From: Verrucomicrobia bacterium GWC2_42_7
Lineage (GTDB): Bacteria > Verrucomicrobiota > Verrucomicrobiia > Opitutales > GWC2-42-7-A
Direction: 5' to 3'
NCBI GenBank assembly: GCA_001831055.1
Contig: MIDO01000036.1
Location: forward strand, 1-6,219
DNA length: 6,219 bases
The notes under the pieces are model-generated. The model worked only from the letters and a program-made list of their open reading frames with translations. It did not search any database and was not told the origin of the DNA. A program made the translations under genes and the position numbers. Shown in pieces: positions 1-4,600 of the stretch; position 1 is the stretch's first letter, and each line of letters begins with the position of its first letter.

Positions 1-116
1 ACATTGAAAAGGTTGAAGTTGAGCGTAACAGCGTCATTACCCGTGCCAAGCTTCATTTCCTTCGCGATCGCGTCGGTAAGCGGGCGTCCAAGGTTAAGGA
101 AAAGAGCTACAAGTAA
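1..116 (+). CDS. rplS: 50S ribosomal protein L19, C-terminal end (partial)
   Basis: Thirty-seven complete codons read from position 3 to a TAA stop at 114-116. The 5' part lies outside the window. The peptide IEKVEVERNSVITRAKLHFL followed by RDRVGK matches the conserved end of bacterial L19 (pattern: I..I.V.R...V.RAKLYYLR...GKAA..KE). L19 sits at the interface of the 30S and 50S subunits and is part of the 50S particle. The tail after the GK motif is Lys/Ser-rich and ends SYK. The stop codon overlaps the first arm of the long palindrome at 115-240, so the transcript would end in or run through that structure. The gene faces the leftward genes at 700-1963 convergently. Recognition is firm for the family although only about a third of the protein is visible. 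Confidence 0.88.
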   Translation, partial: IEKVEVERNSVITRAKLHFLRDRVGKRASKVKEKSYK

Positions 117-240
117 GAAAGGTGTTATTTTAAGTTTCGAGTTCGTTGGACATCGGACTCACATTCGGTCACGTATTTAAATACGCTCCTTCATGCTCCC
201 CTCGTCCGCCTTCTCGAAAGCTTAAACTAACACCTTTCTT
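115..240. repeat. Long palindromic repeat, copy A, overlapping the rplS stop codon
   Basis: The arm at 115-141 (AAGAAAGGTGTTATTTTAAG, then TTTCGAG) pairs with 213-240 (CTCGAAAGCTTAAACTAACA, then CCTTTCTT) with few mismatches. The centre is a perfect 14-base palindrome, CGTATTTAAATACG, at 172-185. The sequence between is imperfectly self-complementary (CGGAC near 154 against GTCCG near 204), so the whole 126 bases can fold into one long hairpin or cruciform. There is no U-run after it, so it is not a standard intrinsic terminator, although it may still stop or stabilise the rplS transcript. It is followed by a 27-28 base tail (241-267, starting GGGGTTAT) that is repeated after copy C. It is probably a dispersed intergenic repeat, not a unique regulatory site. 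Confidence 0.85.
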
Positions 241-267
241 GGGGTTATAGGAGGGGAGCAAAAGGAA

Positions 268-319
268 GTTAGTTTAAGCTTTGAGTGTGTTGGACTGTGG
301 ATTCACGTTCGGTTACGTA
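268..319. repeat. Left half of the palindromic repeat (copy B)
   Basis: GTTAGTTTAAGCTTTGAG, followed by a stretch ending ATTCACGTTCGGTTACGTA, repeats the left arm of copies A and C and stops at the point where their centre would be. No right arm follows directly. Copy C begins two bases later, and a right-arm-like sequence appears only at 479-516. The simplest reading is a palindrome interrupted at its centre by another copy of the same family. Unequal recombination between tandem copies is the alternative. Confidence 0.75.
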
Positions 320-321
320 CT

Positions 322-451
322 GCTGAAAGCCATTATTTCAGTTTTTGAGTGCGTTGGGCTACGGATTCACGTTCGGTTACGTATGTAATGTACGCTCCTT
401 CATGTTCACCTCATCCGCCCTGCTCGAAAGCTTAAACTAACGTTTTTCAGC
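322..451. repeat. Long palindromic repeat, copy C
   Basis: This is a 130-base inverted repeat. The left arm starts GCTGAAAGCCATTATTTCAG at 322 and the right arm ends GCTTAAACTAACGTTTTTCA, then GC, at 451. The centre is CGTATGTAATGTACG at 380-394. The inner sequence (ATTCACGTTCGGTTACGTA on the left, TACGCTCCTTCATG on the right) closely matches copy A, and the tail at 452-478 (GGGGTTATGAGAACTGTGAG) matches the tail after copy A. Corresponding landmarks in A and C are about 210-211 bases apart. No reading frame or RNA gene is recognisable inside. Confidence 0.82.
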
Positions 452-478
452 GGGGTTATGAGAACTGTGAGCAATAAA

Positions 479-516
479 CCTTCACCTCATCCGACGGCTG
501 GGAAAGCTTAAGTTAA
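479..516. repeat. Right half of the palindromic repeat (copy D)
   Basis: CCTTCACCTCATCCGACGGC followed by TGGGAAAGCTTAAGTTAA is a diverged right arm of the same family as copies A and C. It lacks about six bases present in copy C (the TGTTCA segment). It would pair with the left half at 268-319, with copy C lying between them. It ends exactly where the MITE-like element E1 starts (517). Confidence 0.6.
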
Positions 517-559
517 TATAGCATAGGCAATAAAAGTCCTTACAAAAAGCAACCTCTTT

Positions 560-595
560 GCGCGAACAAAAAAACGTGATTTTTTTTGTTCGCGC
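560..595. terminator. Strong hairpin within E1, possible bidirectional terminator
   Basis: Perfect 15-base arms (560-574 and 581-595) are separated by the loop CGTGAT. The outer half of the stem is GC-rich (GCGCGAAC) and the inner half is A-run/T-run. The U-run lies inside the stem, not after it, so it is not a textbook intrinsic terminator. Its position between two converging genes would still suit transcription ending from either side. The hairpin itself is certain. The terminator role is inference. Confidence 0.4.
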
Positions 596-599
596 ATTA

Positions 600-658
600 T
601 CGCTTTTCTTTGGAAAGCGCGAAAACCTTTCTTTTCTTGCGAAAAGAAAGGTTTTCGC
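600..658. repeat. E1 hairpin core, inverted copy of 4081-4140
   Basis: The 59 bases from TCGCTTTTCTTTGGAAAGCG to the closing GGTTTTCGC match the reverse complement of 4081-4140 at all but two bases and one single-base gap by my alignment. The segment holds a small stem (601-619) and a perfect 18-base stem (619-636 with 641-658). This near-identity, far higher than between other parts of E1 and E4, suggests recent common origin or gene conversion. Confidence 0.85.
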
Positions 659-699
659 ATCTTCATTCTCAATGCATTTAACTATATCTCGGGTTTGGG

Positions 700-1371
700 T
701 TATGCAGAGAGGTTTTTTATAAAAGATTCGATTTCTGGTTGGAGGTATTGATAATCAGCATATTTTTCGGGATTTCCGGTAATCATGGTGATTACTTTTT
801 TAAATAAATTTATCCCTTTGGTTTTTTGTGATTCAGAATCGCATTCAACAAAGCAGCTGGCGGCACAGGAATAGAGGAGGGGATCTTCTATGTGTTCAAT
901 CAATTTTTCGTATACTTCAGCCGCAACGGAGTGACCTTTTTCTACACAAATAGCATTGGCTAAGATTATATAAGATTGCAAATATTTGGGGAATAAAAGG
1001 ATAAGGGTTTGCATCATTATTTGGAGGGATTCAAATTGTTTTTCTGCAAAACATTTTTCCCCTGTAGAAAGTAATTCTTGATAAACCTGTTCCGTTAATA
1101 AGAGAGGGTCTATTTCACCCTTGGTTGTCATAGACTTGTCGATTTTCGAAAAAAAATCAGCAACATTGGGATTGTTTTTTATAAAAAGGTTTTTGCCCTG
1201 AGCATAGTTTTGTTCCATATTTTGCAGAAATACTGAAACTTCGACCTCTTTTCGTTCTCTATATTGATCTCTAGATTCAATTTCATTTCCTTGGTACTCT
1301 AGATTTGTAATTCCCTCTGCGATTGGAAACGATAGAGAGGTTAATTCTTTTGAAAATTCTGTTTTTTGCAT
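700..1371 (-). CDS. TPR protein resembling SycD/LcrH-type type III secretion chaperones
   Basis: A 223-residue acidic protein. The first 90 residues are polar and probably partly helical or disordered. Residues about 97-197 form three helix-turn-helix units with TPR-like spacing: one starting near GEKCFAEKQFESLQIMM, one near LQSYIILANAICVEKGHSVA ending EVYEKLIEHI, and one near DPLLYSCAASCFVECDS ending INLFKKVI. The order 'small residue, large aromatic, A..CF' in the third unit and the acidic D-P turn recall the SycD/LcrH/IpgC class II chaperones, which bind hydrophobic translocators or effectors in the bacterial cytosol. It is longer than a typical SycD (about 160-170 residues) owing to the N-terminal extension. 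It starts 4 bases after the stop of the upstream gene (1376-1963), so the two are very likely co-transcribed and may be partners. I see no Shine-Dalgarno sequence before its ATG. Translational coupling is plausible. A plain TPR scaffold protein is the alternative. Confidence 0.7.
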   Translation of the reverse strand: MQKTEFSKELTSLSFPIAEGITNLEYQGNEIESRDQYRERKEVEVSVFLQNMEQNYAQGKNLFIKNNPNVADFFSKIDKSMTTKGEIDPLLLTEQVYQELLSTGEKCFAEKQFESLQIMMQTLILLFPKYLQSYIILANAICVEKGHSVAAEVYEKLIEHIEDPLLYSCAASCFVECDSESQKTKGINLFKKVITMITGNPEKYADYQYLQPEIESFIKNLSA

Positions 1372-1375
1372 AAAT

Positions 1376-1963
1376 TTATTGTACTGAAAGTAATTTCTTT
1401 AAGGGTTCTATTTCTTCTGGAAGGGCTAATTTCAATAAATTTTCTTTTTGTTCGGGATGTTTATTTAAAAATTCAGTAAGAAATTTCAAATCGGAAGTTT
1501 TTGCTTTGATCTCTTCTTTATTTTGAATATCTGATAATGTTGTCAAATTTGAGCTAAGACTTTTTAAAGAAGGAGAATGAATAAAGCTTAATAAGTTAAA
1601 GATAATTGCCATACTTGCAAAATTCCCTGATTTTTCAGTTTCCTCTGTTTTTTTCCCCGTTTTTAGCTGTTCTTCATGTGATGCATCAAAAGCTGATTTC
1701 CAAGCTATTGCAGCTGTATTGGCAATGAGTGGCGTTCCTAAAAAAGAAACAACTGATGTGGCGATTGGAAACCCAAAGCAAGAAGCAACAACGCCGCCCG
1801 TTGCTACCATCCCGACTGCAATAGCAATCGGTTTTTTGTATTCAAAGCATTTTTGGGTAGCCCACAGGGTCCATTTAGCTGCATTCTGAAGCCTGGAAGG
1901 TCCAAATTCCTGTGCCGTTCTTTCTATGGCTGGGCTTCCCGAAGGGGGCGTCACTACATTCAT
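1376..1963 (-). CDS. Small protein with bilobed hydrophobic domain, inclusion-membrane (Inc)-like
   Basis: A 195-residue protein with no signal peptide. The polar N-terminus (1-44, with TPPSGSP) is followed by two adjacent hydrophobic stretches, about 45-64 (IAIAVGMVATGGVVASCFGF) and about 66-88 (IATSVVSFLGTPLIANTAAI), separated by a Gly/Phe/Pro turn. A third, weaker stretch lies near 115-128 (FASMAIIFNLLSFI). The C-terminus (130-195) is charged and helical. A tight pair of membrane segments behind a short polar leader is the hallmark of chlamydial Inc proteins, which enter the vacuole membrane by type III secretion. Small hydrophobic translocators look similar. The next gene, 4 bases downstream, is chaperone-like, which fits a secreted membrane protein with its own chaperone. 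No enzymatic motif is visible. The coding call is firm and the Inc label is inferred from topology and context alone. Confidence 0.68.
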   Translation of the reverse strand: MNVVTPPSGSPAIERTAQEFGPSRLQNAAKWTLWATQKCFEYKKPIAIAVGMVATGGVVASCFGFPIATSVVSFLGTPLIANTAAIAWKSAFDASHEEQLKTGKKTEETEKSGNFASMAIIFNLLSFIHSPSLKSLSSNLTTLSDIQNKEEIKAKTSDLKFLTEFLNKHPEQKENLLKLALPEEIEPLKKLLSVQ

Positions 1964-1970
1964 GTCATTT

Positions 1971-1999
1971 AATTTACATATAACTAATTAAAAAGTCAA
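1971..1999 (-). promoter_or_regulatory. Candidate sigma-70-like promoter for the 1963-700 pair
   Basis: On the minus strand TTGACT (1999-1994) is followed after 17 bases by TAAATT (1976-1971), matching the consensus at 5/6 and 4/6. The -10 box ends only 7 bases before the ATG at 1963, so the message would be almost leaderless, which fits the absence of a Shine-Dalgarno sequence. AT-rich intergenic DNA gives such matches by chance, so confidence is low. Confidence 0.3.
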
Positions 2000-2056
2000 A
2001 GTGATTAATGGACGTTATTTTATATTTAACAAATTATTTCTGTATCTCGTTTTTAT

Positions 2057-2086
2057 TTGCATTTTAGATTGAATTCACCTTAAACT
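2057..2086 (+). promoter_or_regulatory. Weak candidate promoter for the DcpS/HIT-like gene
   Basis: TTGCAT (2057-2062), an 18-base spacer and TAAACT (2081-2086) match the consensus at 3/6 and 4/6, placing transcription start a few bases before the ATG at 2104. TTGAAT at 2069 is another possible -35 box but has no good -10. The 140-base gap 1964-2103 separates two divergent units and must hold both promoters. I see no inverted repeat that would suggest a shared operator. Confidence 0.18.
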
Positions 2087-2103
2087 AAACACAGTAAATT
2101 TTT

Positions 2104-2946
2104 ATGAGAAAGTTTATTCTTTTGCTCTTATCAAATGTGAAGTCGAGAGGTTTCCTTTTGTTTCTTTCAACAGCAATATGTTGTCATCTAAGTATCGCAA
2201 ACTTAAGTGACCTAGACGAAGCTCTTAATGAATCCTTAAATGCGGACAGTAGTTGGAGTAAAGCTGAAAGCTTTGGAGCTGAAAGGTATCAAAAGTTTAG
2301 AAATGTTTTAAGAACTTACGGCATTGAAAGATTTAAGGAAGACTTAATTAAGCAAGGTGTTTTTAGTAGAGACGGGAACATATTGCCTGCCAAAGTCCCT
2401 TTTAATGCTTTTGCCAGAATACTTTCAGGAGACCTAATACCTAATTATTCTTTAACTGAACTGGTTAACTATGGTATGGAGGAAGAACAAAAACGTTATC
2501 TTCTGGCTGGAAATAAACCTGAATTGGATGAAAACTGGAATAGTACTGAGGCCGCATATCTTGGCAAAGCTAGCATGAGTAAGATGCATAAGTTTTTAAT
2601 TCCGCGAAATCCAGGATGGCATACTTTCAATATATTAACTTTTGGGTTAAAAGGTGACAATTATGACATCAAAACACTACAAGAAGATATAAGACTACTT
2701 CAAGATATGAAGAGGACCGCTATAGCTTATGCACAGAAAAAAGATCCTACGCTGACAGAGGAAAATATTATTTTGTGCTTTCATGTATATCCTCTAAATT
2801 CAGTTCACTGGCTACATATGCATATTCTTGATCGAAGATATTTAGGGCCAACTTATTTAAAATTGAAACAAAAGAATCTTTTCATAGATGATGCTATAGC
2901 TGTTTTACAAAGTGAGTTGCTTGTGCACTATAGCGAATCGCATTGA
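2104..2946 (+). CDS. Secreted DcpS/HIT-like protein (scavenger decapping enzyme-like)
   Basis: A 280-residue protein. Residues 1-32 look like a Sec signal peptide: a basic start, the hydrophobic core GFLLFLSTAICC and the likely cleavage site SIA|NL. The C-terminal third resembles the catalytic half of DcpS/HIT proteins. PRNPGWHTFNIL (168-178) and a helix with DIRLLQDMKRTAI precede FHVYP (227) and VHWLHMHIL (234-242). In DcpS a VHYLPS segment precedes HLHVH, whose middle His attacks the cap phosphate. Here H238 and H240 fit the last two His, but W237-L238 style spacing shifts the first His (H235) one position upstream, and the gap from H227 is two residues longer than I recall for DcpS. Substrate and activity are therefore uncertain. 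If active, it would hydrolyse m7G-cap or other dinucleoside polyphosphates, unusually outside the bacterial cytosol. The ATG has no clear Shine-Dalgarno sequence. The last five residues (YSESH) and the stop are encoded by the end of element E2, so the original C-terminus may have differed. Confidence 0.62.
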   Translation: MRKFILLLLSNVKSRGFLLFLSTAICCHLSIANLSDLDEALNESLNADSSWSKAESFGAERYQKFRNVLRTYGIERFKEDLIKQGVFSRDGNILPAKVPFNAFARILSGDLIPNYSLTELVNYGMEEEQKRYLLAGNKPELDENWNSTEAAYLGKASMSKMHKFLIPRNPGWHTFNILTFGLKGDNYDIKTLQEDIRLLQDMKRTAIAYAQKKDPTLTEENIILCFHVYPLNSVHWLHMHILDRRYLGPTYLKLKQKNLFIDDAIAVLQSELLVHYSESH

Positions 2947-3069
2947 AAATGAATACAGTATTTTGGTTTAGAACATCTTCTTCTTCATCGTATGACAAAA
3001 GCCGTAAGGTTTTGATTGTGCGATGGTTAAATGGGTATCCGTATCTCCTTCTCAATGTATTTAACTATA
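2929..3069. mobile_element. MITE-like element E2 (141 bp)
   Basis: The left end TATAGCGAATCGCATTGAAA and right end CTCAATGTATTTAACTATA are imperfect inverted repeats of about 28 bases (shared core TATAG...GCATTGA.AA...ATAC). Both ends are embedded in the hexamer CTATAG, consistent with a TA target duplication. The middle folds as a hairpin: CATCGTATGACAAAAGCC, loop GTAA, GGTTTTGATTGTGCGATG, with several G-T pairs. The first half is closely related to the first half of E3. The element lies between two convergent genes, covers the 3' end of the gene at 2104-2946 and stops 31 bases short of the F-box gene's stop codon. There is no coding capacity. Confidence 0.78.
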
Positions 3070-3100
3070 GACAAAGAGTGGTTTCTGAGGGCAGAATCTA

Positions 3101-3976
3101 TTATTCCTGAAAAAATGTCTTCAAAAAAGAAAAATAAATTTTATAGATTTCTTTTTGAGATTCATTTTCGGGTGGTATGATTTCTAAAAATAGGTCCGTT
3201 TTCAATTTTTCTTGAAATAATGCGTAGTCCGCTGGGTCGATTTTTGATTTCAAATGGCTTAATAAATCCCTCCTCATTCTTTTTACAAAATTAATTCGGC
3301 CATTTTTTACTATTTCCTCTATTGGGGGGAATAACTCCTCTCTCATGACGTACTGTATTGCGGCTATGAAACTTGTAACAAGAATAAGCCTAGTTCCTGC
3401 ATATTCGGGCGGAGTTATAAGAGCTAAAATCAGAAGTGCGAATGGACTTATTCTAATGGCTGTTTTTTTTATGATTACTTTATCTAAATTCCTGCTGAAA
3501 TCCATGAACAGTGGGGCATATTGAGCAAGCTCTTCACTAAAATATGAGAATGCATGATAGAGTACGTCCGCGGGTAAGCCTAATTCTCTTGTTAGGTAGA
3601 TAATATTTTGGGAAATAACAGGAAATTGAGTCCGGTCTTCTATAAGCCAGTGAAGGCTTTTATTTTGGAATAGGTATTGTCCTTCAGACCATAATTTTCG
3701 CTCAGGCATTAATGAGTAGAAGCGCTTACATGTTAACTCAAAGGATTTTCGATCGTTGGCATTTAATAACTTAGAAAGAATTTCATTTTGAATGGTCTGA
3801 TCCTCTAGTACTATAAAAAAATCCTCCGGATCGCCATGGGAAATAAGAGTAGTGCAAAAGAATAAATAAAAGAAAATCCGTTTAATGCAGGTAAGTTTTA
3901 AGCGCATTATAGACAGTAACACGTTTATTTTTGGAACAGAGCCAAACATGGGATTAAATTTATTGAATTTTTTCAT
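3101..3976 (-). CDS. F-box protein with membrane-hairpin segment, eukaryotic-like
   Basis: A 291-residue protein from the ATG at 3976, chosen because AGGA at 3985-3982 lies 5 bases upstream. An ATG two codons earlier (3982) is open but overlaps that site. A later ATG at 3907 would put a signal-peptide-like segment (RLKLTCIKRIFFYLFFCTTL) right at the N-terminus. Residues about 57-96 match the F-box pattern: IQNEILSKLL, then NDRKSFELTCKRFY, closing with RKLW. F-boxes bind Skp1 and bring targets to host SCF ubiquitin ligases, and bacteria with protist or animal hosts export them. Residues about 176-188 (ISPFALLILALIT) and 196-210 (RLILVTSFIAAIQYV) are hydrophobic and separated by PPEYAGT, a possible membrane hairpin. 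The C-terminal 80 residues are charged and helical. I recognise no substrate-binding repeats (LRR, WD40 or ankyrin). It is transcribed toward element E2. F-box confidence is moderate because the motif is short and degenerate. Confidence 0.68.
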   Translation of the reverse strand: MKKFNKFNPMFGSVPKINVLLSIMRLKLTCIKRIFFYLFFCTTLISHGDPEDFFIVLEDQTIQNEILSKLLNANDRKSFELTCKRFYSLMPERKLWSEGQYLFQNKSLHWLIEDRTQFPVISQNIIYLTRELGLPADVLYHAFSYFSEELAQYAPLFMDFSRNLDKVIIKKTAIRISPFALLILALITPPEYAGTRLILVTSFIAAIQYVMREELFPPIEEIVKNGRINFVKRMRRDLLSHLKSKIDPADYALFQEKLKTDLFLEIIPPENESQKEIYKIYFSFLKTFFQE

Positions 3977-3981
3977 CAACA

Positions 3982-3985
3982 TCCT
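3982..3985 (-). promoter_or_regulatory. Ribosome binding site deciding the F-box gene start
   Basis: AGGA on the minus strand is 5 bases before the ATG at 3976 and directly abuts or overlaps the ATG at 3982, which would leave no spacing. It is the only recognisable Shine-Dalgarno core in front of any start in this window, hence the choice of 3976. Confidence 0.4.
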
Positions 3986-4006
3986 GTTAGGAAGGTTGCT
4001 TCTATG

Positions 4007-4035
4007 TTTATTGAGTACAACAATTAGCTTTTCAA
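4007..4035 (-). promoter_or_regulatory. Candidate promoter for the F-box gene
   Basis: On the minus strand TTGAAA (4035-4030), a 17-base spacer and AATAAA (4012-4007) match the consensus at 5/6 and 4/6. Transcription would start near 4000, giving a leader of about 25 bases to the ATG at 3976. The sequence is AT-rich, so a chance match is possible. Confidence 0.27.
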
Positions 4036-4054
4036 TGAAAAATTGACAGCTTTT

Positions 4055-4218
4055 TATATTTGAACATCTCTAAAAACCTTGCGAAAACCTTTCTTTTCGC
4101 GGGAAAAGGAAAGGTTTTCGCGCTTTCCAAAGAAAAGCGAATGTCGCCTCAATAAAATCCTAAAAATTTTCTTCGGCGAGAGAAAAGGAGTTACAGTTAC
4201 TTTATTGCCTATTCTATA
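4055..4218. mobile_element. MITE-like element E4 (about 164 bp), inverted relative to E1
   Basis: It reads as a reverse-oriented relative of E1. The segment 4081-4140 is the near-identical inverted copy of 600-658, with a stem GCGAAAACCTTTCTTTTC paired to GAAAAGGAAAGGTTTTCGC. A second weak stem (TCGCC at 4144-4148 with GGCGA at 4175-4179) sits where E1 has its second hairpin. The right end, TTTATTGCCTATTCTATA (4201-4218), is the reverse complement of the E1 left end apart from one or two changes. The left end (TATATTTGAACAT from 4055) is badly eroded compared with the other elements, so that boundary is approximate. There is no believable gene inside. It sits upstream of the F-box gene and outside its candidate promoter. 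Confidence 0.6.
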
Positions 4219-4270
4219 TGAGGAAGGACGCAAAACACCCTCACTTTGCCGGCCTGCTAAAACCTTGAGC

Positions 4271-4457
4271 TATAGTCAAACGCATTGAAAATGAATACAG
4301 TATTTCGTTTTGGGGCGATTTCTCATCCATCGCATAATAAAAACCGTAAGATTTTGATTATGCGATTATAAAAAGTGTTTCTTGGGAAGGTGCGGAAACC
4401 TTTCTTTCTTCAGAAAGAAGGGTTTCCGCGTATCTATTCTCAATGCTATTTACTATA
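4271..4457. mobile_element. MITE-like element E3 (187 bp), composite of E2- and E1-type modules
   Basis: The left end TATAGTCAAACGCATTGAAA (4271) and right end TTCTCAATGCTATTTACTAT followed by A (4457) form an imperfect terminal inverted repeat of about 28 bases. The first hairpin (near 4328-4368: ATCGCATAATAAAAACC, loop GTAA, GATTTTGATTATGCGAT) matches the E2 hairpin. The second (4392-4409 with 4412-4429, arms GCGGAAACCTTTCTTTCT) resembles the E1/E4 hairpin core. E3 thus carries both module types between one pair of ends. A short frame can be read through it on the minus strand, but it is an artefact of the repeat. Confidence 0.75.
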
Positions 4458-4489
4458 ACATCTTTCAGTGTGGTTGTAAGAAATGCCAT

Positions 4490-4532
4490 TTGCGCTGGAA
4501 TAAAATTCCTCCTGGAATTTATTCCAGCGCAA
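4490..4532. terminator. Strong isolated hairpin downstream of the lipase gene
   Basis: TTGCGCTGGAATAAAATTCC (4490-4509) pairs with GGAATTTATTCCAGCGCAA (4514-4532) around loop TCCT with one bulged A. It lies 69 bases beyond the stop of the leftward lipase gene, a reasonable place for transcription to end, but neither side has a proper U-run. GTATCTCCTTTTC right after it resembles the end of E2 (GTATCTCCTTCTC), so it may be the core of another eroded element. Nothing else is visible between 4458 and 4600. Confidence 0.42.
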
Positions 4533-4600
4533 GTATCTCCTTTTCGGAAGGGGTTTGGGTGACCAAAATGGGTTTCCCCAATATACCACAACCTGTCGAT

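Larger units (their letters stand above)
517..686. mobile_element. MITE-like element E1 (170 bp, no transposase)
   Basis: It begins TATAGCATAGGCAATAAAAG at 517 and ends CTCAATGCATTTAACTATA at 686, so both ends carry the TATAG...CTATA signature shared with the other three elements here. The end type TCAATGNATTTAACTATA recurs at the right end of E2. The beginning recurs, inverted, at the right end of E4 (4202-4218). Inside are three hairpins. The first is 560-595, with 15-base perfect arms GCGCGAACAAAAAAA and a 6-base loop. The second, small one is at 601-619. The third is 619-658, with 18-base perfect arms GCGAAAACCTTTCTTTTC and loop TTGC. There is no open frame of note. It lies between two convergent transcription units (rplS and the pair ending at 700). 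A TA target duplication is possible but cannot be separated from the ends. Confidence 0.68.

Noticed and set aside
115..516. CRISPR array
   Set aside because: The repeats are long palindromes of 126-130 bases with half-copies and no regular short repeat-spacer pattern.
619..658. Classical rho-independent terminator
   Set aside because: The stem is perfect, but neither strand has a U-run directly after it, and the same core recurs inside E4, so it is treated as part of a mobile element.
2118..2200. Lipoprotein signal (lipobox) in the DcpS/HIT-like protein
   Set aside because: The Cys pair in STAICC is not preceded by a proper [LVI][AST][GA] lipobox. Cleavage after SIA by signal peptidase I fits better.
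4043..4048. Perfect TTGACA on the plus strand as a -35 box
   Set aside because: No acceptable -10 box lies 16-18 bases downstream, and no plus-strand gene follows.
4079..4288. Open frame of 69 codons on the plus strand starting at E4
   Set aside because: It reads straight through the E4 hairpin core and into the E3 end. It has no start signal, and the composition follows the repeats.
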